Positions 36,044 to 44,522 of a stretch of 54,264 bases of DNA are shown piece after piece. Each line of letters opens with the position of its first letter. Position 1 is the stretch's first letter. A program made the translations under genes and the position numbers. The DNA lies in the NCBI GenBank assembly GCA_903860985.1, contig CAIOSO010000112.1:1-54264 (forward strand). The letters are read 5' to 3'. The notes under the pieces were generated by a model. That model had not been told where the DNA came from. It saw nothing but the letters and a program-made list of their open reading frames with translations, and did no database searches. This DNA comes from an uncultured Flavobacteriales bacterium (GTDB taxonomy: Bacteria; Bacteroidota; Bacteroidia; Flavobacteriales_D; Crocinitomicaceae).

Positions 36044-37321
36044 TTATTTTAACACAAATCGAGCGGTGTGACGCGTGCGTTGTTGAAGGAGGATTTCTTT
36101 CCCGTGGGTGACTTGTTGAATGGTATCTTCATCGTAATGACGAATAGTTACTAAAGAAAGGTTTTCATTGTACTTTACTTCATAGTCCGCCTGAAATAAT
36201 GCGAGAAATTCATCCCGTTTCAGTTTTTTTTGATCGACCAATATCGAAAAACTCAAGGCTGAATTTTGCATAAGGTTGATTTTGATGTTCAAATCGGACA
36301 ATTTTCCAAAAATGACACTCAGATTTTCTTCTACTATAAATGAGAAGTCTTTTGGTGTAAACGAATACAATGCTTGCTCAAATTTAAAAATGTATGAAGG
36401 TATTAAATGGTCTTTGCTCGATGAAGCTTGAATGATCGTTCCATCGGCTTTTGGGTCAAGGAAAGATTTTACAAACAAGGGAATATTGCGGTTTTGAAGT
36501 GGCTGAATCGTTTTAGGATGTATGACACTTGCTCCATAATACGAAAGTTCAATGGCTTCCTTGAAAGAAATGGCTTCTAGTTTTTTGGTATTGGAAAAAT
36601 ACTTTGGATCTGCATTTAGCATTCCCGGGACATCTTTCCAAATGGTTACATTTTCCGCATTTCCACAATAGGCTAATATTCCAGCTGTGTAATCCGATCC
36701 TTCACGACCTAAGGTGGTCGTGAATCCTTCAGCATGATGACCAATGAATCCTTGTGTGAGCAGAATGTCAGCGTCTTGAAATGCAGGCAACATGCGTTCT
36801 TGAACCAATTGTTCCGTTTTTTGCCAATCGACTTTTCCTTCCTGATGCGAGTGATCGGTGCGAATGATCGTTCGTGCATCCATCCATTGAACCGAAAAAT
36901 CTTGATCAATTAAATAGGCACTGATAATTTGTGAGGAAATGACTTCTCCAAGGGATACAATTTGATCGTACTCAAAACTAAAATTCTCTGAAAAGTCCAC
37001 TTCGAAACGTGCTCTTAATGCTTCAAAAAGTTCTTCAACGGTTTGATAAATCTTGTAGTGTCTTTCCGGAAATAACACTGCCATAATATCCATATGGAAC
37101 ACCTCCAATTCATCGACTAAACCAACAAACAACTTATGGTTTTTTGTTGCTAATGATTCAACGATTTCCTCCAGTTTATTCGTCGATTTCCCCATTGCTG
37201 AAACCACTACAGCGATTTTTTTTCCGGGATACAACGATAAAATAGACGCGACATTTTGAATAGACGCAGCATCTTTGACAGATGCGCCTCCAAATTTAAA
37301 AACAAGCATTGGGTTGTGCAT
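36044..37321 (-). CDS. Aspartate kinase
   Basis: The enzyme phosphorylates aspartate at the first step toward lysine, threonine and methionine, and also diaminopimelate for the cell wall. The 425-residue protein has the N-terminal KFGGASVKDA motif, TLGREGSDYTAGILA (about 210-225), and a C-terminal ACT-type regulatory region with LNIKINLMQNSALSFSILV. It is monofunctional, with no homoserine dehydrogenase domain. The ATG overlaps the gpsA stop by one base (TAATG). No other amino-acid biosynthesis gene adjoins it. Confidence 0.92.
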   Translation of the reverse strand: MHNPMLVFKFGGASVKDAASIQNVASILSLYPGKKIAVVVSAMGKSTNKLEEIVESLATKNHKLFVGLVDELEVFHMDIMAVLFPERHYKIYQTVEELFEALRARFEVDFSENFSFEYDQIVSLGEVISSQIISAYLIDQDFSVQWMDARTIIRTDHSHQEGKVDWQKTEQLVQERMLPAFQDADILLTQGFIGHHAEGFTTTLGREGSDYTAGILAYCGNAENVTIWKDVPGMLNADPKYFSNTKKLEAISFKEAIELSYYGASVIHPKTIQPLQNRNIPLFVKSFLDPKADGTIIQASSSKDHLIPSYIFKFEQALYSFTPKDFSFIVEENLSVIFGKLSDLNIKINLMQNSALSFSILVDQKKLKRDEFLALFQADYEVKYNENLSLVTIRHYDEDTIQQVTHGKEILLQQRTRHTARFVLK

Positions 37322-38319
37322 TAAGATAGTTTTTCAGCAAGGATTTTCATTTCGATAACTGGAGAAATTCCTCCGTATAGTATGCGGTAAACAGCATTTA
37401 AAATAGGCATGTCTACCTCAAATTTCTTATTGACTTCAACCAAACTATTCGTGGCGTAATAACCCTCCGCAATCATGTTCATTTCTAATTGTGCAGATTT
37501 TACAGAATATCCCTTACCGATCATGAACCCAAATGTGCGATTTCGAGAGAAATTGGAATATGCAGTCACCAATAAGTCGCCCAAATAGGCACTCGTTTTT
37601 GTGTCGCGGTGTACCGGACTGACCACATCTATAAATCGTTCTATTTCTTGAATCGCATTCGATATCAATACCGCTTGAAAATTATCTCCGTAACCGATTC
37701 CATGACAAATACCAGCGGCAAGGGCATAGACATTTTTTAAAACAGCTGAAATTTCTGTTCCAAATAAATCATCTGATGTGGTGGTTTTAATGTATCTACA
37801 TGCGAGTGCGTTCGCCATATTTGTTGCAATCTGACTATCGCTGCAAGCAATCGTTAAATAGGATAAGCGTTCGAGTGCTACTTCCTCCGCATGACAAGGG
37901 CCACAAATAATTCCAATGTATTCATATGGAGTTCCGAAGGTTTTATGAATGAAGCGTGCTGGAATGGCATTAAATTCCGGAATAATTCCTTTAACCGCAG
38001 AGAACACTACCTTATCTTGAAATAAATCACTGGAAATATGCGAGAATGTTTCGGTTAAAAATGCGGAAGGTGTGGCGATGATGACAACATCTGCTGTTTG
38101 AATGACCTGCGTTAAATCGGTAGAAAGCTCCAATTTGGATAAATCGAATTCAACAGATTGTAAATATTTTGGATTGTGCTTATAATGAAGGATATGTGCC
38201 ACGGATTCTTCGCTACGCATCCACCAATTCACTTTTTCTTGGGTGTTGCACAACAACTTCACAATAGCAGTTGCCCAACTTCCACCACCAATTACGGCAA
38301 TTCTTTCAGGTTTGTTCAT
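37321..38319 (-). CDS. gpsA: Glycerol-3-phosphate dehydrogenase GpsA
   Basis: GpsA reduces dihydroxyacetone phosphate to sn-glycerol 3-phosphate for phospholipid synthesis. The NAD(P)-binding loop IAVIGGGSWATAIVKLL is at the N-terminus, VFSAVKGI near 105, and the C-terminal SAVLKNVYALAAGICHGIGYGDN contains the catalytic lysine. The 332 residues are normal. The gene shares TAATG with aspartate kinase, and a -7 box ends five bases before its ATG. Confidence 0.95.
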   Translation of the reverse strand: MNKPERIAVIGGGSWATAIVKLLCNTQEKVNWWMRSEESVAHILHYKHNPKYLQSVEFDLSKLELSTDLTQVIQTADVVIIATPSAFLTETFSHISSDLFQDKVVFSAVKGIIPEFNAIPARFIHKTFGTPYEYIGIICGPCHAEEVALERLSYLTIACSDSQIATNMANALACRYIKTTTSDDLFGTEISAVLKNVYALAAGICHGIGYGDNFQAVLISNAIQEIERFIDVVSPVHRDTKTSAYLGDLLVTAYSNFSRNRTFGFMIGKGYSVKSAQLEMNMIAEGYYATNSLVEVNKKFEVDMPILNAVYRILYGGISPVIEMKILAEKLS

Positions 38320-38324
38320 CGTTG

Positions 38325-38332
38325 CAAAAATA
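38325..38332 (-). promoter_or_regulatory. -7 box immediately before gpsA
   Basis: The minus strand reads TATTTTTG, matching TAnnTTTG, and ends five bases before the ATG at 38319. No TTTG -33 element is visible. It is one of several -7 boxes placed almost directly on a start codon. Confidence 0.5.
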
Positions 38333-38367
38333 GAAAAGATTGATGGAAAAGTCAGAGATTCATCGAA

Positions 38368-38721
38368 CTAGTTCAAATTGATGATGTCTCCAGCTTGCAA
38401 AGCCTCGGAAAAGGCATCGCGCATTTTTTCCATTTTTAAACGTGATTGGGGGTTTCCTTCTATCGCTTGACTTTTTAGCTTGTAATAGGTATCCAAAGAT
38501 TTCCCAAATAAATTTTGTTCAAGTTCTCCTTTGATTTTCATTATTTTCGAATTGACACTTAATAAGTAGGCTTCGATTTCACCAAGGCGAACCAATTCAT
38601 TTTTATCCAAGTTTTCCTTTTTCAATAAGGAATTGTATTTCGGCAATAATTGATTGAGCAGTTCAATGAATCGCTCCAGTTCTTTGTCTAATTCCCCTTG
38701 TTGTCTTTTAAAATCGTCCAT
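38368..38721 (-). CDS. Unknown 117-residue coiled-coil protein
   Basis: I do not recognise this protein. It is highly charged and predicted almost entirely helical, with leucine-rich heptad-like spacing at about 5-75 (GELDKELERFIELLNQLLPK and what follows). It has no signal peptide or membrane segment. The C-terminal third ends in QAGDIINLN. It lies 48 bases upstream of gpsA on the same strand, but gpsA appears to have its own promoter. A TACTTTTA element lies at 38743-38750 on the minus strand. It may be a small scaffold or adaptor; this is speculation. Confidence 0.7.
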   Translation of the reverse strand: MDDFKRQQGELDKELERFIELLNQLLPKYNSLLKKENLDKNELVRLGEIEAYLLSVNSKIMKIKGELEQNLFGKSLDTYYKLKSQAIEGNPQSRLKMEKMRDAFSEALQAGDIINLN

Positions 38722-38809
38722 ATTCGATCTTTACTAATGACATAAAAGTACACATTATTGTCATCAAAAAACATTTTTTTATTTTCAATTTTCATTGCTG
38801 ATTTCGCGT

Positions 38810-38817
38810 TAATTTTG
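38810..38817 (+). promoter_or_regulatory. -7 box of the TIGR00266-family gene
   Basis: TAATTTTG matches TAnnTTTG and lies 14 bases before the ATG at 38832. The -33 region is not clear. Confidence 0.45.
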
Positions 38818-38831
38818 ATTAAAAAAATCGA

Positions 38832-39623
38832 ATGAAAACGAATCACGAAATAGACTACTGCATCTACGGGGAAGAAATGCAATACGTGGAAATCGAATTG
38901 GATCCACAAGAAACCGCTATTGCTGAGGCAGGAGCATTCATGTTTATGGATGAGGGCATACAAATGGAAACCATCTTTGGCGATGGTTCAAAGCAACAAA
39001 GTGGTTTCATGGGAAAATTGCTCAATGCAGGAAAACGAATGTTGACCGGCGAAAGTCTGTTCATGACAGCATTTACCCACCAAGGATTTGGTAAGGCTAA
39101 AGTTGCTTTTGCTTCACCATATCCGGGTAAAATCATCCCACTTGATTTATCGCAATACCAAGGGAAAATTATCTGTCAGAAAGATGCTTTTCTATGCGCG
39201 GCGAAAGGAGTTGCCATAGGGATTGAATTTCAACGAAAATTGGGAACCGGCTTATTCGGTGGGGAAGGATTCATCATGCAAAAATTAGAAGGAGATGGAA
39301 TGGCTTTCTGTCATGCTGGTGGACACGTCATGAAAAAAATAGTGAAACCAGGGGAAAAATTGCGCGTGGATACGGGTTGTATTGTTGCGTATACGCAAGG
39401 CATTGATTACGATATTCAATTTATTGGAGGGGTTAAAAACACCTTGTTCGGTGGAGAGGGAATGTTCTTTGCCACCTTAACGGGTCCTGGAGAAGTTTGG
39501 TTGCAAACCTTACCAATAGCTCGTTTGGCTTCTCGCATATTGGCTTACGGCGTTGGACCACGTAAAGAGGAGGGAAGTATCCTCGGCGGACTCGGTAACT
39601 TATTGGATGGAGATGGGGCTTAA
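38832..39623 (+). CDS. AIM24/TIGR00266 family protein
   Basis: The 263-residue cytoplasmic protein has the beta-helical pattern of the TIGR00266 (AIM24-like) family. IAEAGAFMFMDEGIQMET and GGGEG-like segments (LFGGEGFIMQKLEGDG and LFGGEGMFFATLTGPG) repeat through it. The molecular function is unknown. Its stop codon directly abuts the stop of the convergent CvfB-like gene with no base between them. Confidence 0.9.
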   Translation: MKTNHEIDYCIYGEEMQYVEIELDPQETAIAEAGAFMFMDEGIQMETIFGDGSKQQSGFMGKLLNAGKRMLTGESLFMTAFTHQGFGKAKVAFASPYPGKIIPLDLSQYQGKIICQKDAFLCAAKGVAIGIEFQRKLGTGLFGGEGFIMQKLEGDGMAFCHAGGHVMKKIVKPGEKLRVDTGCIVAYTQGIDYDIQFIGGVKNTLFGGEGMFFATLTGPGEVWLQTLPIARLASRILAYGVGPRKEEGSILGGLGNLLDGDGA

Positions 39624-40451
39624 TTAGCCGTTCAACTCGATGCTATCATCTTTGATGATGATTTTTTTCCAACGGTATAACTTTCCAATCGCTTGCTTGA
39701 AGGTCTTTTTACTCATGCCTAATTGTTCGCGGATTTCTTCTGGTGAGGAATGGTCGCTGAGCGGAAGTACTTTCACTTTGGTTAATTCATCCAGGATAAA
39801 TTGAGATGCTTCGTCGTATTTTTCAAAGGTAATCGGCTCTAGGCGAATGTCTAGCTTTCCATCCGGACGAACAACGCTCACATAGCCCTTGATTTCTTGT
39901 CCGCGCTCGAGAATTTTCGTTTGTTGGTTTTTGAAAATCAATCCTTCGTAGCGATTGTTTACTAGGACATTTCGTCCCAATTTGCCTTCTTCACAGATTA
40001 ACAAATCAACGGCTTGACCTATCATCTCTTGATCTTCGCACAAATCTAAGACTTTGCGCACCTTCATACTACCGAATAGTCGGTCCGTTTCAAAATCGTA
40101 GCGCAAGGTAAATAAGTATTTTTCTTCTTGTTCCAATCGATGTAACTGTTCGCTAAATGGGACAAGCAAGTCTTTGTCTAATCCCCAGTTGACGAACGCA
40201 CCATATGGATTGACGTGAATGACCTCTAAATAACGACATTCACCGAGGAGAATGAGCGGAACTTCCGTTGTACAAACAATTCGGTTTTCCGAATCCTTCA
40301 TCACGAACACATCCACCACACTTCCTTCCTCATGTTCAGGAAGAATGTATTTGTTTGGCAACAGAACTTCATTGTCCTGTAAATCGACTAGGTAAGCACC
40401 CGGAGGAGCAAAACGTTTAATCGTAAGTTGATTGATTATTCCTAACTGCAT
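39624..40451 (-). CDS. CvfB-like S1 RNA-binding protein
   Basis: The 275-residue protein resembles CvfB/YitL, which carries several S1-type OB folds and a C-terminal winged helix. The pattern CRYLEVIHVNPYGAFVNWGLDKDL is an S1 motif. A later segment, GYVSVVRPDGKLDIRL, is another, and the last 40 residues (SPEEIREQLGMSKKTFKQAIG) form the winged helix. Family members bind RNA and influence virulence or growth in Firmicutes; the role here is unknown. The ATG overlaps the stop of the upstream secreted unknown (TAATG). Confidence 0.9.
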   Translation of the reverse strand: MQLGIINQLTIKRFAPPGAYLVDLQDNEVLLPNKYILPEHEEGSVVDVFVMKDSENRIVCTTEVPLILLGECRYLEVIHVNPYGAFVNWGLDKDLLVPFSEQLHRLEQEEKYLFTLRYDFETDRLFGSMKVRKVLDLCEDQEMIGQAVDLLICEEGKLGRNVLVNNRYEGLIFKNQQTKILERGQEIKGYVSVVRPDGKLDIRLEPITFEKYDEASQFILDELTKVKVLPLSDHSSPEEIREQLGMSKKTFKQAIGKLYRWKKIIIKDDSIELNG

Positions 40452-41545
40452 TAGTTCGTTGTGGTTTTTTTGATTTTTTTACGGCGATCAACGGTCATGA
40501 TTTCTGGATTTTTGTGACGCCGTCTGAAGAAGCGCATTTTAGGAAATTGGGGATCATTTTCAATTTCCTGATCTTCTTCTGGGTTTCCAGTGCGAGCGAC
40601 ATGAGTTCCGTTGTTCTCTATTTCCGAATCCTGTGGACTTATCCAATCAGCATTCAAGCGGTTTTTCTCCACTTTTCCAGTCCGAGCGTTTAAGGAGTAA
40701 AATGATTTCTCTCCCGATTTATCGTCTGGATTGGTCATGATCACATCTTCTTGAAGCACCCAGATTTCTGCGTCGTAATCATAGCGGTAAGCATCATAGG
40801 TCATATCTGGAATGTAATACGAATAAACGCCTTCTAAGACAGGTGATTCGGGCGATAAATGATCAAATACCACACGTCCATTTTTCAAATCGAAACGCAT
40901 GCTCATGTTCGAAAGATTCGAATATTCATAAACAACTCGTTTGAGTGTGGTGCGATTGGCTTTGAAAACGGGACTTCCAAACTTAGGGATGTTTCCAGCA
41001 AAGGTGAGGACATCCATCAATTTGAAATTACTTCCGGTGGTTCCTCCATCCCAACCGATCAGTAGGTATTCTGTTTTTCCATGATGTCCAAAGGGAATAA
41101 TTTTATAGTAAAGTGCTCCGTACCAATTTTTCGCGTCCACTATTCCTTCCGGTTTCGGTGTGTAGGGATCCAGTTTATCGACTAATTCTGTTACGATGAC
41201 TTTTTCCTTCCCTTCCTCTTTTTTTAAGACAAATCCAGCATAGCTATAGGAATAATCGGTGTATTCAATGTTCCAATTGATGATGCGTACAAGTTCATCT
41301 TCACTGTCTAAAACGGCGATGGTTTTTAACAAAGTAAAGGAGTGTTCAAATGCGCCTTCTGATTTTAAAAATGCTTCCATTTCTTTTTTGAAAACGATGT
41401 TCAAACGGTCCATTTCTTCGTCCGTCTTGGCACTGCGAAGTTTCAACAAGCTTTCATTTAAGCGCGCTTCTTTCTGTTGTAATTCACTTTGTGTGAAAGA
41501 CAATTGAGCAAGGACCAAAAAAAAGAAAAGTGAAACGAATTTCAT
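40451..41545 (-). CDS. Unknown secreted protein with basic C-terminal tail
   Basis: I do not recognise the family. The 364-residue product has a signal peptide (MKFVSLFFFLVLAQLSFTQ) and a mostly beta-rich body. The C-terminal tail of about 70 residues begins with an acidic segment (EEDQEIENDP) and ends in a strongly basic one (FFRRRHKNPE, then DRRKKIKK). The N-terminal 60 residues after the signal are helical. It is translationally coupled to the CvfB-like RNA-binding protein, which is an odd pairing for an exported protein. Confidence 0.8.
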   Translation of the reverse strand: MKFVSLFFFLVLAQLSFTQSELQQKEARLNESLLKLRSAKTDEEMDRLNIVFKKEMEAFLKSEGAFEHSFTLLKTIAVLDSEDELVRIINWNIEYTDYSYSYAGFVLKKEEGKEKVIVTELVDKLDPYTPKPEGIVDAKNWYGALYYKIIPFGHHGKTEYLLIGWDGGTTGSNFKLMDVLTFAGNIPKFGSPVFKANRTTLKRVVYEYSNLSNMSMRFDLKNGRVVFDHLSPESPVLEGVYSYYIPDMTYDAYRYDYDAEIWVLQEDVIMTNPDDKSGEKSFYSLNARTGKVEKNRLNADWISPQDSEIENNGTHVARTGNPEEDQEIENDPQFPKMRFFRRRHKNPEIMTVDRRKKIKKTTTN

Positions 41546-41585
41546 ACCGAGTGAGTTAACGTTGAAAACCGTTTATTGTTACGCT

Positions 41586-42230
41586 TTAAAGGGATTTCAA
41601 ATTTGAAATCGTTTCTTGCGGTGATGCGGAATTAAACACAAAACTTCCGGCAACTAATGCTTCGGCTCCGGCTTCAGCTAACAGCTTTCCAGTTTCCATG
41701 TTCACTCCACCATCGACTTCAATGATAAAGGATGCATTTTTACGCGTTCTTAATTCTACCAAGGAACGTACTTTGTCCACACTGTGGTGTATGAATTTTT
41801 GTCCACCGAATCCTGGATTCACAGACATGATCAACACTAAGTCTAAATCCGCTGCAATTTCTTCTAAAACACTAACTGGAGTATGTGGATTCAAGGCAAC
41901 ACCTGCTTTCATTCCCAATTCTTTGATGCGAGAAACAGTTCGGTGTAAATGACGACATGCTTCGTAATGTACGGTTAGAATGTCCGTTCCTGATTTCTGA
42001 AATTGCTCCAAGAAATCATCTGGATTTTCAATCATGATGTGTACATCCAAGGTTTTTTTGGTGTGCTTGCGAATGGCTTCCAAAACAGGAAAACCAAAAG
42101 AAATATTTGGAACAAAAACACCATCCATGACATCGATGTGCAACCAATCCGCTTGAGACTGATCCAACATTTCAGTGTCGCGTTGAATGTTACCAAAATC
42201 ACACGATAAAACAGATGGAGAAACGATCAT
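41586..42230 (-). CDS. rpe: Ribulose-phosphate 3-epimerase
   Basis: Rpe interconverts ribulose 5-phosphate and xylulose 5-phosphate in the pentose phosphate pathway. The 214-residue TIM-barrel protein begins MIVSPSVLSCDFGN at the ATG of 42230. A TTG five codons upstream lies inside a consensus -7 box and is therefore unlikely. Metal and catalytic signatures are HIDVMDGVFVPNISFG, LDVHIMIENP, SVNPGFGGQKFI and EVDGGVN. It appears to have its own promoter. Confidence 0.96.
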   Translation of the reverse strand: MIVSPSVLSCDFGNIQRDTEMLDQSQADWLHIDVMDGVFVPNISFGFPVLEAIRKHTKKTLDVHIMIENPDDFLEQFQKSGTDILTVHYEACRHLHRTVSRIKELGMKAGVALNPHTPVSVLEEIAADLDLVLIMSVNPGFGGQKFIHHSVDKVRSLVELRTRKNASFIIEVDGGVNMETGKLLAEAGAEALVAGSFVFNSASPQETISNLKSL

Positions 42231-42242
42231 AACTTTTTTTGA

Positions 42243-42250
42243 CAAAGTTA
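42243..42250 (-). promoter_or_regulatory. -7 box of rpe
   Basis: The minus strand reads TAACTTTG, a perfect TAnnTTTG, 12 bases before the ATG at 42230. It overlaps an in-frame TTG and so supports the downstream ATG. It lies directly after the end of the L,D-transpeptidase gene. Confidence 0.6.
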
Positions 42251-42254
42251 GGAA

Positions 42255-43835
42255 TTATTTGCCTTTCAATAGGATTTTCACCAAGGATGTTTCTCTTCCA
42301 TAAAGGTCATGATGAAAATAGATTCCTTGTCGATCCGCAACCACTGTTTGGTATTCCACAAATATTGGTACTGGTTTCAATAAACGGAGTGGATGGTTGA
42401 TTTGCAGGGATAAAAGGCTGTCTAAGGAATCGGCGGTAATCGGATTGGACTTTTTCCCTAGGCTATCGTATTGCAACATCATTTTGGCTAAATCTACTGG
42501 GTTTTCGCAGCGCATGCATCCATGAGAATAACTTCGGTACGTTTGATTAAAAAGGTTTTTCGAAGGAGTATCGTGCACATAGACACTAAATGGATTAGGG
42601 AATTCAAACTTGATGATTCCCAAACTATTGTGTGATCCTGGTTGTTGAATGACGGAATACGGAAAGGTGTTTTCTCGGATTTTTTTCCAATTGACATTAT
42701 TTGGGTTGACTTCTTTTTCCTTTCCACTGTAAATTTTCATCTGGTTTTTTCCCAAGTAATTCGGATTCGCTTTCAAAGCAGGTCCTATTTCTTTTTTCGC
42801 GATAGAAGAGGGCACTTTCCAAAAGGGGAAACACACAATTCGATTGATGTATGATGTTAAGGTAGGTGTTTGATTGGTGACTTTTCCCACGATGATGCGG
42901 TGGTGACTTTTTAAACTGTCATTGGCAAAATAAAAAAGTTCAAAGGAAGGAATGTTGATTCGGATGAACTTCACCAATGTATCTGGTCTTTGTCTCAATC
43001 GATCTAAAGCAATGGCCCCTCGTAAGCTTCGTGCAAGGGCGCTTTCGGAGAGTGCTTTTGCGCTAGACTCACCTATTTTGCCATCAGCAGTGAGAAAGTT
43101 ATCGTGTTGAAATAATTTCAATGCTGCACGTGTGGACAAACTATCGGATTGCTCGGTGATGTATTTTTTTGAAATCAAGGCAGAGCGCATTTCCGAAAAT
43201 GACGCAGTCATATTTTCCTTTTCCGTTATCATTGTAAAGGTTTTCGCATCTAAAAATGCGGTGTCACAGAAATGAAAAAAGTGTTGTGCCATGAAACGAT
43301 AATTCGTATCAAGTGGACCTTGAGCCAAAATAACACTGTCGAATTCACGCGATTTACTTTGCTCCCATAAGTGGTTTAATCCCTTGAAATCCATATTCGT
43401 TGGTCGCAACTTCTGTTTTTCAAAGTCAATAAATCCATGATTTAAATCGTATTGAATAATGGCCAAATTGCTCATAAGGACTATTTCCTGCTCCAATAAA
43501 TGGATCTTACTGTCCACCGCAACAAGTCGTGTTGCAGGAATACCGAAACGAATACATTGATCTAAAGATCGTTTCAATTGTTCCCCATGTTCCGTAAAAA
43601 CCGAATCCGAAACCAAAAGCGGATGGAACTTGTGCGCAGCATAAAAGCGACGAAGGCCCTCGTGAAGAGAAGGGTCAATGTGCAAGTGAGTGAGGTATTC
43701 TGGACGAAGAATCCGTTGTATTTTCTCTTTTAAAGAAATATGTTGATCAGCTAAAAAATGTTTTTGAATGGCTGGTTTGTTGTCGCCACAAGAAAAAAAG
43801 AAAATCAATAAGAAAATCAAATAGAATACTTTCAT
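42255..43835 (-). CDS. L,D-transpeptidase (YcbB-like) lipoprotein
   Basis: The enzyme would crosslink peptidoglycan by 3-3 bonds or attach proteins to it. I chose the ATG at 43835, which starts MKVFYLIFLLIFFFSCGD and gives a lipoprotein signal with the lipobox cysteine near residue 16. A second ATG six codons upstream remains possible. The catalytic domain in the C-terminal third has VYVHDTP and SHGCMRCENP; the catalytic Cys codon is at 42516-42518. An N-terminal scaffold and a peptidoglycan-binding-like segment (ALKLFQHDNFLTADGKIG) precede it, as in YcbB. The product has 526 residues. Confidence 0.92.
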   Translation of the reverse strand: MKVFYLIFLLIFFFSCGDNKPAIQKHFLADQHISLKEKIQRILRPEYLTHLHIDPSLHEGLRRFYAAHKFHPLLVSDSVFTEHGEQLKRSLDQCIRFGIPATRLVAVDSKIHLLEQEIVLMSNLAIIQYDLNHGFIDFEKQKLRPTNMDFKGLNHLWEQSKSREFDSVILAQGPLDTNYRFMAQHFFHFCDTAFLDAKTFTMITEKENMTASFSEMRSALISKKYITEQSDSLSTRAALKLFQHDNFLTADGKIGESSAKALSESALARSLRGAIALDRLRQRPDTLVKFIRINIPSFELFYFANDSLKSHHRIIVGKVTNQTPTLTSYINRIVCFPFWKVPSSIAKKEIGPALKANPNYLGKNQMKIYSGKEKEVNPNNVNWKKIRENTFPYSVIQQPGSHNSLGIIKFEFPNPFSVYVHDTPSKNLFNQTYRSYSHGCMRCENPVDLAKMMLQYDSLGKKSNPITADSLDSLLSLQINHPLRLLKPVPIFVEYQTVVADRQGIYFHHDLYGRETSLVKILLKGK

Positions 43836-43902
43836 GACTAAACGGATTATCATTAACTTCGATAACTTGTTGAAAGGTAAAACATTTCACTGAAATTTAC
43901 TT

Positions 43903-44505
43903 ATGTTACTCATTATACTTATTGCAACAATTGCTATTTCGCTCTGGGCGGATAAAAATGTCGAGCTCAAAGAGCGCATGTTGTTTATTCCCTACCGAAT
44001 TAAGCACCAACATGAATTCCATCGATTTATTACGCACGCGTTTATACATGCGGATTTCCCGCATTTAGCTTTCAATATGATGACGCTCTATTTTATGGGG
44101 GAATATTTGTACCTGGAATGGATGACTCAATTTGGAAATGCTGGAATTGTGTATTTCTGTGTTTTGTATTTTGCTGGAATGATAGCCGCAACTTTTTTTC
44201 CAATGGTGAAACACCAAGACCAGCCGGGTTACCGAAGTCTTGGTGCATCCGGAGCTGTTTCTGCCGTTTTATTCGCGGTGATTCTATGGAATCCAACCTT
44301 ATCACTTTCATTAATGTTTATTCCCATTCCGATTCCCGCATATGTTTTCGGTCCTCTTTACTTGTTCTTTGAATATTATTCCTTGAAAAAAGGCAACACA
44401 GGAATTGCACATGATGCCCACATAGGTGGTGCAATCTTCGGAATATTGTTTGTCCTCATGTTGGACCCGCAAAAAGGATTTCAATTTGTACATTTGTTTT
44501 ACTAA
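43903..44505 (+). CDS. Rhomboid-family intramembrane serine protease
   Basis: The 200-residue membrane protein has about six helices. The catalytic pair is Ser116 in LGASGAVSAV and His173 in AHIGGAIFG. The conserved HADFPHLAFNMMTLY segment contains the oxyanion-stabilising Asn58. Rhomboids cleave membrane proteins within the bilayer; the substrate is unknown. The gene is read divergently from the L,D-transpeptidase, with 67 bases between them and no consensus promoter. The next gene starts 17 bases downstream. Confidence 0.95.
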   Translation: MLLIILIATIAISLWADKNVELKERMLFIPYRIKHQHEFHRFITHAFIHADFPHLAFNMMTLYFMGEYLYLEWMTQFGNAGIVYFCVLYFAGMIAATFFPMVKHQDQPGYRSLGASGAVSAVLFAVILWNPTLSLSLMFIPIPIPAYVFGPLYLFFEYYSLKKGNTGIAHDAHIGGAIFGILFVLMLDPQKGFQFVHLFY

Positions 44506-44522
44506 CCTCAGACAAAGACGCC

